A program made the position numbers and the translations under genes. The notes under the pieces were generated by a model. That model searched no databases. It saw only the letters and a list, made by a program, of their open reading frames with translations, and had not been told where the DNA came from. Of a DNA stretch of 64,000 nt, positions 12,230 to 22,786 are shown piece by piece; position 1 is the first letter of the stretch; every line of letters begins with the position of its first letter. This DNA comes from Gonocerus acuteangulatus (taxonomy: Eukaryota > Arthropoda > Insecta > Hemiptera > Coreidae), in assembly GCA_946811695.1 (NCBI GenBank), contig OX328123.1, positions 147,371,837-147,435,836 on the forward strand, in the 5' to 3' direction.

Positions 12230-13719
12230 CTTATAATTTGAAACACGGTAGTCGTGATGTATGGATTCTGAAAAGTGAAATTTTCTAGTCAAAACTTTCG
12301 GATTGCCTCATGATGTCAACCTCATAAGCGGGTTTCCTCCCAACCATCATGTAGCAATATCGATTCACGTTGTCAACCTTTGTTTATTACTAATTGTAAA
12401 TATGAGGAAGTGTATTGGGCAAGATCCACTGATATTTATTCCCATCTTCATTTCCACAGAAACAAATATATTGTTCCTTATGTATGGAAATATTCAGTTA
12501 TGGTAATGTAGATGCTCTGTAACGTCTTTCCATTTTTCTTTAATGAATACATTTTTTTTAGATCTACTGATTCAATACATTTTTTTTGATCATTATTAAG
12601 ACAATATTGGGAATAAATTATTTAGAATACAATTTTGCTTTTTATTCTATGAGTTGAAACAAAATTCACATTACTGAAAGACATTATTGAACATTTCTTT
12701 CATTAATGCATTTTATTTTTTTCTAAATTTTCGCCTTGTAAACCAGCATTTTAATGGTTTTAATATAATTTAATGTTTAAGGTATTGAGATTTATAATTT
12801 TAAAAAATAGGAGAAAATATACAGTATGTTTCATTTGTAGATTTTTTGCTTTTTTCAACATAATTAATTTTTCTTTTTAGTTTACATATTTGAGTAACTG
12901 TAAATGAATGATTCATCTATGGGTAATTTTACTTAGTGGTAAATATGTACATAAAGCAGGATTTTTGACAAGATAAGAAAATGACCGTTTTTCAAGTTCA
13001 GAAACGTTTTCCAGAAAACAAATTTCTGTGTTCTTGTCAATGAAATTCTATACAGAACAAAATTATAAAGAAAAATTTTTGAAATTACTAGAGATATTTT
13101 ATGTTAATGAACTTTTCATGATTTCTTTGTCCTCAATAGCCAAGTTACAAAGCCTTTTTTTAAGAATTATTATTAGCGTTTATTAAATAACGGCACAACC
13201 GTTGCTTATAAATTCTCTGACTTAATTTAAAAGTCTCTAACTTTGAAGAAATGGACAATACTGCTAAAAGATTAAACTTTAATTTATGTCATTGTTTTTT
13301 TGAATAAGCTATACTGTGCTTTGTAGCAATTTGCAAAGCCGTTTTCATCAAATATTATTAAGACATTTTGCGTAAATTTGGCATTAATATATTTTTCATG
13401 CCGTTAAGATTAAACTGCTTAGCTGTTTTTTTTTTTAATGACTTGATCCCACTCACAATTATGTTTTAAAGACCAATTATTATGTTACGATAAACAAATT
13501 TTGTAAAATAGTTTTTCTTGGTCTTTATTTTTAATAATAATATTATTAAGGCATATTTGTAAATTTTGCATGACTACAGATATTATCTTCTCTTATTCAA
13601 AAATAAAAATACAAACGTGCATTAGTATAGTAAATGTTTGTCGAAAATTTGTATTTCTACAGTGTTCTTTCTCCTAATTATAAAACACACACAATAAAGT
13701 TTTCATGCAGACAATTGGA

Positions 13720-13755
13720 TTGAAAATGGCTTATAGCCGAAACGTTTCCACGACA
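13720..13755 (+). ncRNA. Degenerate hammerhead-like motif (PLE remnant)
   Basis: A perfect 4-bp stem II (GGCU-UAU-AGCC) is followed by GAAACG, then CGU-UUCC-ACG as a possible stem III. The first core box reads UUGAAAA instead of CUGANGA, and the base before the cleavage position is A rather than U. The downstream sequence to 13845 (AAGCTGTTATCAACTACATAG, then TTCAACTTAGGATCTACA) is shared with the minus strand at 21968-22030 and with 22680-22700, always next to (TA)n. I read it as a dead terminal repeat of one PLE family. Confidence 0.5.
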
Positions 13756-13841
13756 AAAATTTAATTAAAATACAAAACTATTGAAGAGTTAATAAGCTGT
13801 TATCAACTACATAGAACATCTTAGTTTTCAACTTAGGATCT

Positions 13842-13845
<4 letters not shown>

Positions 13846-13900
<55 letters not shown>
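13846..13900. repeat. (TA)n microsatellite
   Basis: A TA run at the edge of the PLE-like terminal fragment. Confidence 0.9.
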
Positions 13901-14789
13901 CTATTATGGACTGAAAGGCCTAGTCTATGACGTGTAATTGATCAAGATATTTTTATTGATAATTTATCATTTATTTATTTAGTTCAAGAGCCCACAAATG
14001 GACGATATCTTCTTTAAAATTATTCGATGCCAGCAAATTATAAGAAATACTAAATCATAGAACCATGGAAAAATTTAACACTTTCAACAAGTACTAGAAA
14101 AAACAAAAGGAAGGTATTGTTTCACTTGGTAAACTGTAAAGAACGGATAATATGTAGTGAATGAATATGTAACAGTATGTAATCCTATTTATAACTAATT
14201 GATCAACCAGATGTATTCGAATAATATCACTTTTTTATAGATGTATATATGTAATATTGTAACTGATGTGTATATACAATAAATTTTTGGAGCGAAACGC
14301 CTTAGATGCGCATGGATGTTCCAAAATAAATACTAAAAAAAAAAAATCATATAACCGAAGCACTTAATGCACAAAAAAAAACCTATAACAAATTTTTCAT
14401 AACAAATTTAAAAGTAACTGACATAAAAGGTCAATTATGAAATTTAATAAATGTTTTAAATTGTTTTTTTCCTGAGGCTTTTTTAGCATTAATACATTGA
14501 GGCTTCCCATCCGACGTGTTAACATCCTGTTATATTCACCACCCATTGCGGCTAAATTTTCGAATAAAAGTATTTTCAATTTTTTTTTTATGTGTTTGTT
14601 ATGTTTTCATTCCTCTTTCTGATTGTTTTAAACCGCACAGCATTTCTAATGTTCATTTATGACATCAATATGTTTTACTGGTCTCGTGAACTAGTATCTA
14701 GTTTACAGTATCTAGTACACATGATTTACACGAGTGCTATGCGCGTTCGAGTCTCGCTAATTACAGGAATACGTTTTAAGCCGCCGGGG

Positions 14790-15824
14790 GAAAATTTCCT
14801 GCTGCACTGTGAACAAAGAATGACCAACTGCAGTTATCATGGAGCTAAAGGCCTAGACGAAAATTTCCTGCTGCACTGTGAAAAAAGAATGACCAGCTGC
14901 AGTTATCATGGAGCTAAAGGCCTAGACGAAAATTTCCTGCTGCACTGTGAACAAAGAATGACCAGCTGCAGTTATCATGGAGCTAAAGGCCTAGACGAAA
15001 ATTTCCTGCTGCACTGTGAACAAAGAATGACCAGCTGCAGTTATCATGGAGCTAAAGGCCTAGACGAAAATTTCCTGCTGCGCTGTGAACAAAGAATGAC
15101 CAGCTGCAGTTATCAAGGAGCTAAACGCCTAGACGAAAATTTCCTGCTGCACTGTGAACAAAGAATGACCAACTGCAGTTATCATGGAGCTAAAGGCCTA
15201 GACGAAAATTTCCTGCTGCACTGTGAACAAAGAATGACCAGCTGCAGTTATCATGGAGCTAAAGGCCTAGACGAAAATTTCCTGCTGCACTGTGAACAAA
15301 GAATGACCAACTGCAGTTATCATGGAGCTAAAGGCCTAGACGAAAATTTCCTGCTGCACTGTGAACAAAGAATGACCAACTGCAGTTATCATGGAGCTAA
15401 AGGCCTAGACGAAAATTTCCTGCTGCACTGTGAACAAAGAATGACCAACTGCAGTTATCATGGAGCTAAAGGCCTAGACGAAAATTTCCTGCTGCACTGT
15501 GAACAAAGAATGACCAACTGCAGTCATCATGGAGCTAAAGGCCTAGACGAAAATTTCCTGCTGCACTGTGAACAAAGAATGACCAACTGCAGTTATCATG
15601 GAGCTAAAGGCCTAGACGAAAATTTCCTGCTGCACTGTGAACAAAGAATGACCAGCTGCAGTTATCATGGAGCTAAAGGCCTAGACGAAAATTTCCTGCT
15701 GCACTGTGAACAAAGAATGACCAACTGCAGTTATCATGGAGCTAAAGGCCTAGACGAAAATTTCCTGCTGCACTGTGAACAAAGAATGACCAACTGCAGT
15801 TATCATGGAGCTAAAGGCCTAGAC
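14790..15824 (+). repeat. 69-bp minisatellite, exactly 15 copies
   Basis: The unit starts GAAAATTTCCTGCTGCACTG and repeats at 69 bp from 14790 to 15824. Because 69 is 3 x 23 and one frame lacks stops, a 435-codon frame (14592-15899) runs through it with a 23-residue repeat containing ENFLLHCEQRMT. All variants I can see between copies change the amino acid (N/S, H/R, H/Q, G/R, Y/H, Q/K) and none is synonymous, which argues against a selected protein. The five other frames have stops in each unit. A poly(T) run follows at 15841. Confidence 0.9.
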
Positions 15825-15836
15825 AAAAATGTACTG

Positions 15837-15840
<4 letters not shown>

Positions 15841-15869
<29 letters not shown>
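15841..15869. repeat. Poly(T) run
   Basis: About 29 T residues right after the 69-bp array. It could be the poly(A) tail of a minus-strand retrocopy, but no such element is recognisable to its right. Confidence 0.85.
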
Positions 15870-15870
<1 letters not shown>

Positions 15871-16620
15871 TGTTAATTTGTGACCGATTGACTATATAAC
15901 TAGGCATTTTTATCCGGTTTACAATTATTTTCACTTTTATCGATCGAAACTTCGGATAACTAGACAAGCGATACGTTCAAAGGAGCAAATACAATTTTGC
16001 GAGACTGGTATGTAGAAAACGAATAGAGGCTGTTGCATGTGAATTTTGGTTGCAAGAATAACGAGCTGGGTTAGTGAGTCTGTAGGTCGGGTTTTTGGTG
16101 GGGGAGGCGAGACAGTTGAAAAATTGTGTGTGCTTGGGGGGGTCGCGGACCCTTCCTGCCCTCAACTCCTCAATACATCTACAGTTATACCAACTTAATG
16201 TTGTTTATTCTTTTTAGTATTTATTTAAAAATATTTTGAATATCTATTTTAACTATATTTGGAAAAAATATAACAACTTATTACTTTTAATGGTATCATC
16301 TATTTGTATGGGATTTTTTTCGTCCCAATTTACAGAAAAATCCATTTATGACTTCGTTCCAATGGTACATTGCTAACTAGAAATGTGGTCCTTGTATAAT
16401 CCATAGGTCACGAAGTATCATATGGTTGAAATTTATATACACACATTTATATATCCTATTTTATTTATGTTATGATGTTATTTTTTCGTCGCTGAGATCA
16501 TAGTTTTAGATGGAACGGCTTCTTTTCGAGCGATCGTAGTACCTCTTCTACTCCATCCTGTGATATTTGGATCGATTCATCTCCTAGGGATTTATTCCCT
16601 TCGTAACCACCGAGTATGAA
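15870..16620. other. Unassigned DNA
   Basis: Mixed-composition sequence with no recognisable coding or repeat content. The stretch 16490-16615 is GC-richer and leads directly into the hammerhead-like motif, so it is probably part of the same PLE remnant. Confidence 0.4.
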
Positions 16621-16628
16621 ACCTACAA

Positions 16629-16666
16629 GCCTGACGAAGCTGGAGAGGAATCCGTCGAAATATCGC
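16629..16666 (+). ncRNA. Hammerhead-ribozyme-like motif, CUGACGA type
   Basis: CUGACGA at 16631-16637 fits the core CUGANGA. Stem II is GCUGGA/UCCGUC with one mismatch and one wobble around GAGGAA. GAAA lies at 16657-16660, followed by UAUC, which allows a 2-bp stem III and cleavage triplet AUC. Stem I keeps only about 2 bp (GC/GC). It is the sister of the motif at 23642, sharing the GGAGAGGAATCC loop region. It is probably weak or inactive in isolation but has an intact core. Confidence 0.65.
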
Positions 16667-16710
16667 AGAAAGGAGACGAAGAGCAGTAACACAGCTCGAG
16701 AAAGAATCCG

Positions 16711-16716
<6 letters not shown>

Positions 16717-16799
<83 letters not shown>
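16717..16799. repeat. (CT)n(TA)n compound microsatellite
   Basis: About 17 CT units to 16750 pass straight into about 24 TA units. Confidence 0.95.
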
Positions 16800-16803
<4 letters not shown>

Positions 16804-17034
16804 CATTTTTATATTCAAAAGTAATTTTAATTTTTTTTTCCTTCAAGCAATGGTTATTGTGTTTAAGAATATAATATATTTTGTCTCTTTTTTTTGTAGA
16901 CTATAGATATTAAAAATATTAGACATGATATTAAAAACAACATAAGAGGTAATTCTTTTGAAAAGAGGCCACAGTTGTCAGAAACGCGTCAAGGAAAAAG
17001 TAAAGAATGTCAAAACAAGAAATTGAATATTTTT

Positions 17035-17170
17035 AGCGCGGTTCCTCCCTCCCCCATAGGGAGGAACCCCGCTTATAAGGTTGATACAACGAAACAATCC
17101 GAAAGTGCCGACTAGAAAATTTCGCGTTTCAGAACCCCTAGAGACCGAAAATAACGGTGGTTCAAATTTG

Positions 17171-17231
<61 letters not shown>

Positions 17232-17640
17232 CTGTTCGCGGATTTCTGGCCTCCCTAATGGTCCGATTTTGATGAAATTTGCTACATAAATCTCTCGCCC
17301 GATTTGAAAGATCAAGTTCGTTAACCAGCAAAATCCGCCCACTGGAAGATGGCGTTTGGGGCGAAATTCGCGCAAAAAAAATCGTAACGCTTACGTTTTT
17401 GAGTTCATAAGCTTGTAAGTACTCGTTTTATAGGCTTCTCGGGCTAGGAAAACGAATGAAACCATTTTCAAGGCGATAGCTTTAACCGTTTCCGAGAAAA
17501 TTGGAAAAATAATTTTTGAATACCGTTTTTGGTTTGGGTACTTAGAATCATGGGATTCAGTTGAAACATTTTCTGCATGTTCTACTTTCATTAAAACTAA
17601 AATATTGAAATTTTTGTTACGTTTGGAGTTTAGGAAGGGT
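17035..17640 (+). mobile_element. Interspersed repeat, family R, copy 1
   Basis: Shared landmarks in order are GTTCCTCCCTCCC, CCGCTTATAAGGTTG, AAAGTGCCGACTAG, CGAAAATAACGGTGGTT, a (TA)n tract (17171-17227), TTTGTCTGTTCG, GGTCCGATTTTGATGAAATT, GTTCGTTAACCAGCAAAATC and CGTTTCCGAGAAAATTGG. The same set appears at 24337, 31830, 40230 (minus), 45230 and 63700. No protein is encoded. The class is unknown; the embedded (TA)n suggests that microsatellite expansion occurs inside the element. Confidence 0.6.
17171..17227. repeat. (TA)n inside family R
   Basis: A TA tract with one AAAT interruption, flanked on both sides by conserved family R sequence. Confidence 0.95.
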
Positions 17641-18760
17641 AAGAATAAAATATTTTATTAACAGACATAAAAAGTTTTGGTAACTTTGTATACTTTCCTT
17701 AATATCTCGAAAAAGGTTGAGAATCTTGGTAAACGGAAGTATACCATTAGAAAGCTTATTAAATGTTCTAAAAAAAAGGTCGGAGAAATAAGAGCTTAAA
17801 ACTTTAAAGTAATTGATTTCGCTTATTCGAACTGTTCTTTTTGTCTGTTTTTTATTCCTTGTTATTTTTTAATTGCTTATAGTTGGATAATGTATTTGAA
17901 AATAAAACCGGTTAAGAAAAACAATTTAATGTTAGAAATATAGATTTCCAAGATTCCGAAACCTTGTAACTAGCGGGACCTAGTGTTAGCCGACCAGGTA
18001 AGATCGTAAATCATGACCTTTCAAGACTTTACTACACACAGGAATGGCGTTAGTGACCTTAAGGGTTGACACACCATTATAATAATTAATTAAAAAAAAA
18101 GACTGGTGGAACCAAAATAATAACTGCTTCTATTTTAATCTTTCCAAATTAGACTAGGGATATGAACGGAACCGCGCTAAGATGATGCAGTTCCTGCGAG
18201 ACGGACTTTTTTTGACTTACAAGGCCTTTACGATTTTCTAATGAATTGTGAATTGAGAAATACATAAATATCTATTTATTAGTTCGTTGAAGATTTTAAT
18301 AAATCGATCAAAAATTGATTTTACGAATATAGTCACTATTCGTTTAAAATGTATTCAAAATATAATCACGTTGGTTGCATTTAACACCTACATTTTTTCA
18401 TATTGTCATATTTGTAACACATTTTTTATTGTGTCACTTTTATTTTGTTTTTACTGTCTCTACCCTTGTGAGTATTTGGAAGTTGAGTTGTTATATCTAT
18501 AGCTACGCTGCCATTCACTTGTCTCGCTTGGTTGTATCTATTAATTATTATTTATTTATTTAATGAGACACTTGGCAGCTTTGGCGACAAGAGCTTTACA
18601 TCTGGATATTATTTACATTCATAGCTGATAGATCTATTAAATGGTTTTACAGAAATAGACTATAAATTAATTAATTAAGTTAACAATTTTAATATTTACA
18701 ATGTTAAACTAAACTACATACTTTTAATTAACAAACTTCTTAACTTATTGCTGTATAAAA

Positions 18761-18763
<3 letters not shown>
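17641..18763. other. AT-rich DNA without recognisable genes
   Basis: No protein homology is seen. 17640-17830 may be the decayed continuation of family R. Two overlapping 60-70-codon frames near 18290-18560 are hydrophobic because of T-rich composition and do not resemble known proteins. Confidence 0.5.

Positions 18764-18764
<1 letters not shown>

Positions 18765-18815
<51 letters not shown>
18765..18815. repeat. (TA)n microsatellite
   Basis: About 25 TA units following an A-run. Confidence 0.95.
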
Positions 18816-18819
<4 letters not shown>

Positions 18820-18923
18820 AGGTACATATTAGTTTTCCAAGCAGTCCATTATAATTAATTAGTTATTTTGGGGATTACATTGAGGGTTTAATTTCATTTG
18901 TTTGTCATATAGTCTGGTTTGTT

Positions 18924-20425
18924 TCAAAAAGTCTGTGTGTTTTCTATATGTTGGCTCTCGTCCCTGAGTAAGTCAGTCAAGTTGTCAGGCATGTCAAAGT
19001 TTAGTCTGCATTCCGTTAGTAAGTGTTTTATATTCAGGTTTATGTTGCAATATTGGCAGATAGGTGTGTCTTGTTTCGTCATAAGGCGTGAGTAAGTCGA
19101 GAGTGTCCTATTCTTAGTCGACAAAGAATAATTTCTTCCCTTCTTGTGCTTCTCTGGCTCGAAGGCCATTCACAAATTGTGCTTTTAATGTCCCTCAGTT
19201 TGTTTTCTGTTGTTTCGTACCAAGATCGCTGCCATTTTTGGAGGATAAACTTCTTGGCCTCAAGTTGCATGTCTTGATATAAAACGTCTATTGTATCTAT
19301 TATATTGTGTTATGAAGTGTTGAACGGTTAGTCTTTTTAGAAGATAACAGTGAGTTATCTTGGTTTTGCCAATGCGCATTCTTGCCAAAACCACTTCCTC
19401 CGATCTTTTCAGCCTGTGAAAGGTTTTACAAACACTTAGGTTTCCTTTTATGTCTTTTATTTTGATTCTTGAGTCTGACCATTCGTTAGCCCGAACTTTT
19501 ATTTTTTTTTTATTTTTTTTTTTAACTAAATATTTGTAAATTATGTCCACACAATTTTTTTATTTTTGTTTTGCATTAGTGGGATTTTTGTCTGCTTTCT
19601 CATTAATTCGATACCCACGTGGGAAGGAACCCAAAAAGAATAATTTCTTTATTTTGTTTTGCAAGATTTCCCACAATTTCTGCTATTATAGGATGCCCGT
19701 TCTTGAATTTCGGCAGCGCCCTCATCACGCTGAGCGAGTCCGTTATGATAAGGTTGTTTTTTTCGGAACCTTATATCTTGCATGGCCTGCTAAATCACAA
19801 AAGGTTCTCCTGTAAATATGATTTTTGCTTCATGGATGTTAAATCTTCTGGAGTAGCTCTCCTTTTTGTGAGTCAATTTTTAAAGCATCTGTATAAGTTT
19901 TAGTTTAGTTTGAGCACCTTTGAGTATGTTCCAGAAAACCTGTTTGAAAATATGATTTGGTTTGTGTAGATTTGGTGTGGTTTGCTAAGGTGAAGTCTAG
20001 GATTATTTTCTTTGTTTTCCATAATGGCGCGACCTCTGGTGGAAGTGCAAATATCTCATGTATATTTAAGTTATATTTGTCCATTAACACTTTTATTCTA
20101 TTTCAAAAATGTTTTGGCGTTCTGTTGTCCGTGTAGGTTGTTCTCCTGATCTATAGCGCGCAGAGAATCATGCAGTCTCCTCTCCTTGAGTGATACATGG
20201 TATGACAATGCAAGGTAAGCTTGTCTCATTGCTAAAGGCGGTTCTCCACTTTCAGCTGATATCCTGGACTACAGGGTACGTAGGAATGGCACCTATGCAA
20301 ATCCTTAAGCAGGAATTAAGAATCACATCGAGGATCTTCAGAGCTGTAGGACTCGCAGAGGCATACACTATCCATCCATAGTCCAATTTTGATTTTTTTA
20401 CTGTTCTATATAGTGCAGTAATGTT
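18924..20425 (-). pseudogene. LINE remnant: RT tail, RNase H and C-terminal region
   Basis: Minus-strand translation gives, in order, the end of a non-LTR reverse transcriptase (ALYRTVKKSKLDYGW..YASA near 20400, then ILDVILNSCLRICIGAIPTY and ESGEPPL after a frameshift near 20240). A linker follows (IHEIFALPPEVAPLW), then an RNase H domain (IITDSLSVMRALPKFKNGHP, then LFGFLPTWVS and, shifted, INEKAD). The end carries the terminal zinc-type motif (LCRLRIGHSRLTHALL..ICQYC..IKHLLTEC). RNase H after the RT points to the I superfamily (I, LOA and R1 relatives). Several stops and frameshifts make it non-functional, and it is 5'-truncated near 20425. The C-terminal region appears twice: ARMRIGKTKITHCYLL near 19360, then a second different copy, so two related elements are fused. 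Confidence 0.8.
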
Positions 20426-21115
20426 TTTTTATCTAATCTCCAGTTTGAATTTCCTAATAATTTTAGAAGACTTTGTCTTTTAATTTAAGCAACTTTTAAA
20501 TGTTTCAAATGAGATATCCACGTTATTATTTAAATAAATCTTGAAAAAATTAATATTTTATTTAACTCGAGATTTAGAATCTACTATATAGTAATTATAT
20601 TTATAAGTAAAGAAACAAATTATGTAATTTTATATTTAAGTTATCTTAAAAAGAAAACATTTTTGTTTCGACGCCTTCTTAATTTCTAAATTATAATTAA
20701 TTAGCCGGATATGTTTATTACCCCCCCCCCCGCTGCCAGCAGTGTTGATAGTAAAAGCTGCGCACACAAACAGAAAGCGAAGGACGAAAAGGTCGCTCTC
20801 CTTGCGAACTATGCGCACCTTCCCCCACTATCTCCTGCGAACCTGTCATACGGGTTCGAGTCACCCCATCCGCCCCTTACTCACCACCAGTTCTTGCTCG
20901 GATTGTAAAATGTGTTAGTGAGTAATTTACTCAAAATGTTAGTCTGGTGAGTAGGGTGTAGTGGTAGTTTCTTATGAGGTCTTTATGGACCAACCTCGAA
21001 TGGTAATTTAAAAGGATGACGCGATAAAAGAATGCATGAATATTTTATTTTTTCATGTATTTTTATATATCGGCTAGTCCTTCCACAATTTAAGCCAACT
21101 TTATTTAAAGAATTC
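20426..21115. other. Unassigned DNA with a GC-richer island
   Basis: 20700-20910 is markedly richer in G+C than its surroundings, begins with a run of ten C and has one 65-codon frame of no recognised family. The remainder is AT-rich. Nothing else is supported. Confidence 0.4.
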
Positions 21116-21124
21116 AGTTATGGA

Positions 21125-21393
21125 GTTTTGTTTTCATTTTGTTAATCTTGACTTTGCAGAAGTGTCCCTCAACGTTTTGCACACAATACATCCATTGGAG
21201 TTGCATTTGGATGTTGCTCGATGTATTTCAGCGCTTCGTCGAAGGCGTACTTATCAGCAGAATGACTCACTACGTCGTCACTGGTGGTTTCGTCTTCATC
21301 CGAGTCGATTTCTGTTGTTGAGTACGGTGAATCAAAGACGGTCGGATATCGGGAGGAGTCGGTTATGGGAAGGTCGGATATGAGAGGTTCCAC
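21125..21393 (-). pseudogene. pogo/Tigger-type transposase C-terminus
   Basis: The minus frame contains an acidic stretch (EIDSDEDETTSDD) followed by FDEALKYIEQHPNATPMDV and LCAKR. This matches the usual C-terminal pattern of Tigger/pogo proteins, in which an 'AL.W.EQ.P.A.P.D...++RWR' helix follows an acidic linker. The frame then hits TGA where Trp is expected, and a +1 shift continues with a Lys-rich tail. The catalytic DDE domain is absent. The assignment rests on this short pattern only. Confidence 0.5.
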
Positions 21394-21611
21394 TTGTATA
21401 ATTTATCCCAGTTCCAAACCTATCATAAAGAAGGAATAGAGAACGGTGCTAACAGCCTAAGAAGTTCTTGATCAAAAGGAATCAATGAAACGAATATTAT
21501 ATATATTTATATATAAAAATATTCCACTTTTTCTTGTTTATTTTTCTGGCAGGGGGGTCGATAAAGAAGTACACTCTTTGTTCACATTTACTACTTTATT
21601 TGGTATGTTTC

Positions 21612-21651
21612 GCTCGACATGTTTCGTGCCTTTTCGAACCTCTTCAGGGGC
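21612..21651 (-). ncRNA. Hammerhead-like motif, left arm
   Basis: On the minus strand: CUGAAGA, stem II GGUUC/GGCAC region with one mismatch, GAAA, then CAUGUC giving a minimal ACAUGU stem III and triplet GUC. Stem I is GCCC/GAGC with one mismatch. It is identical to the plus-strand copy at 21749. Confidence 0.65.
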
Positions 21652-21748
21652 TTTCCTTATGAGGAAGTCCTCTTGTCATGTTGTCTTGAGTAATACGCCT
21701 GACTCAATACTCAAGACAACATGACAAGAGGACTTCCTCATAAGGAAA

Positions 21749-21788
21749 GCCCCTGAAGAGGTTCGAAAAGGCACGAAACATGTCGAGC
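21749..21788 (+). ncRNA. Hammerhead-like motif, right arm
   Basis: CUGAAGA at 21752-21758 and GAAA at 21774-21777, followed by CAUGUC and GAGC. The mirror copy lies at 21612. Any transcript across both arms would fold into one long hairpin that competes with ribozyme folding. Confidence 0.65.
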
Positions 21789-21905
21789 GAAACATACCAA
21801 ATAAAGTACTAAATGTGAACCAAGAGTGTACTGTTTTATCGACCCCCTGCCAGAAAAAGAAACAAGAAAAAGTGGAAAATATATATCGGGTCATCTTTCA
21901 CAAGA

Positions 21906-21907
<2 letters not shown>

Positions 21908-21967
<60 letters not shown>
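21908..21967. repeat. (TA)n microsatellite
   Basis: About 29 TA units adjoining the PLE leader sequence. Confidence 0.95.
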
Positions 21968-21969
<2 letters not shown>

Positions 21970-22039
21970 ATGTGTAGATCCTAAGTTGAAAACTAAGAAG
22001 TTGTAGGTAGTTGGTAACAGCTTATTCAGTCTTCATTTA

Positions 22040-22591
22040 TCTATATATATATATATAAAAATCACTGTCTGTCTGTCTGTTTGTCGGTTTGTCTGTTTGT
22101 TCCTTATACAAAACCACGCCGTTTGACCGATTTTGACCAAACTAGGAATACTGGTAGGTCTTGATAAGGGAAGTCTCGTAGGCTAAGTCAAAAACGTCTA
22201 CCAGCTGTCCGTCTGTATGTTTGTTCCTTATAAAAATCCACACCCTTCGTCCAACTTTGACCAAACTTGGCTCACAGGAGGGTCGTGATAAGGGGAGTGT
22301 TATAGGCTAGGTCAAAAACGTCTACCAGCTGTCTGTCTGTATGTTTGTTCCATATACAAATCCACACCGTTTGACCGATTTTGACCAAATGTGGCACACA
22401 GGGGAGGGTCATAGGCTAGGTTAAAGTCGTCTATGAATCACAGTTCGGAGATCAGGAGTTCGGAAAAATGAACCCAAATAGTTACATATTTGCGTTATTA
22501 GATTTTAATATTAATTATTTGATTTCTTATTTATTTTTGCTTTTATAGATGCAGAAAGTAGGTGTAGCATAGCACGCCGGGTAAGAGCTAG
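22040..22591 (+). mobile_element. Helitron-like non-autonomous element, best copy
   Basis: The boundaries fit Helitron rules: 5' A|TCTATATATATATATAAAAA and 3' GTAAGAGCTAG|T, with no target duplication. Inside are three related paragraphs starting CTGTCTGTCTGTTTGTTCC and containing 'GACCGATTTTGACCAAAC' and 'GGTAGGTCTTGATA'. The element lacks Rep/Hel coding. The terminal hairpin expected before CTAG is weak, so an unrelated TA-associated repeat remains possible. Confidence 0.55.
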
Positions 22592-22605
22592 TTTTATATA
22601 AAATA

Positions 22606-22606
22606 T

Positions 22607-22646
<40 letters not shown>

Positions 22647-22694
22647 AACAAAAATTTAATATGAAATAAATGCACACTGAATAAGCTGTTACCA

Positions 22695-22783
<89 letters not shown>
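22606..22783. repeat. (TA)n and (TA)n(GA)n microsatellites
   Basis: The first TA tract is 22606-22642 and the second 22699-22755, the latter passing into about 14 GA units to 22783. The ~57 bp between them (AATAAGCTGTTACCAACTAC) match the PLE-like terminal fragments at 13780-13845 and 21968-22030. Confidence 0.9.

Positions 22784-22786
<3 letters not shown>

Larger units (their letters stand above)
10850..13715. other. AT-rich DNA without recognisable genes
   Basis: The stretch holds two (TA)n tracts (11866-11917, 12152-12224). Next to them are fragments of an interspersed repeat: AACCTCATAAGCGGGTTTCCTCCC-like sequence at 12320-12345 and AAAAATGGACCGATTAG on the minus strand near 11830, both related to the family at 17035. 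No coding evidence. Confidence 0.55.
21523..21876. mobile_element. Inverted pair of PLE terminal repeats
   Basis: 21523-21690 and 21710-21876 are near-perfect reverse complements (about 170 bp each) around a 19-nt loop (TAATACGCCTGACTCAATA). Each arm carries a hammerhead-like motif, AAATAAAGTA downstream of it and GGAAAGCCCC upstream. Both outer edges run into TA-rich DNA, and CGGGTCATCTTTCACAAGAAT at 21887 is the reverse of the TTATTCTTGTAGATGACCC leader seen beside other PLE copies. Inverted terminal repeats are a known arrangement in PLEs. No reading frame lies between the arms. Confidence 0.7.

Noticed and set aside
14592..15899. A 435-codon frame encoding a 23-residue repeat protein
   Set aside because: The frame exists because the 69-bp unit is a multiple of three without stops in one frame. 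Differences between copies are all non-synonymous, and the frame ends by translating a poly(T) run.
16498..16906. Frames with Arg-Glu and Ser-Leu repeats
   Set aside because: They are translations of the (CT)n(TA)n microsatellite.
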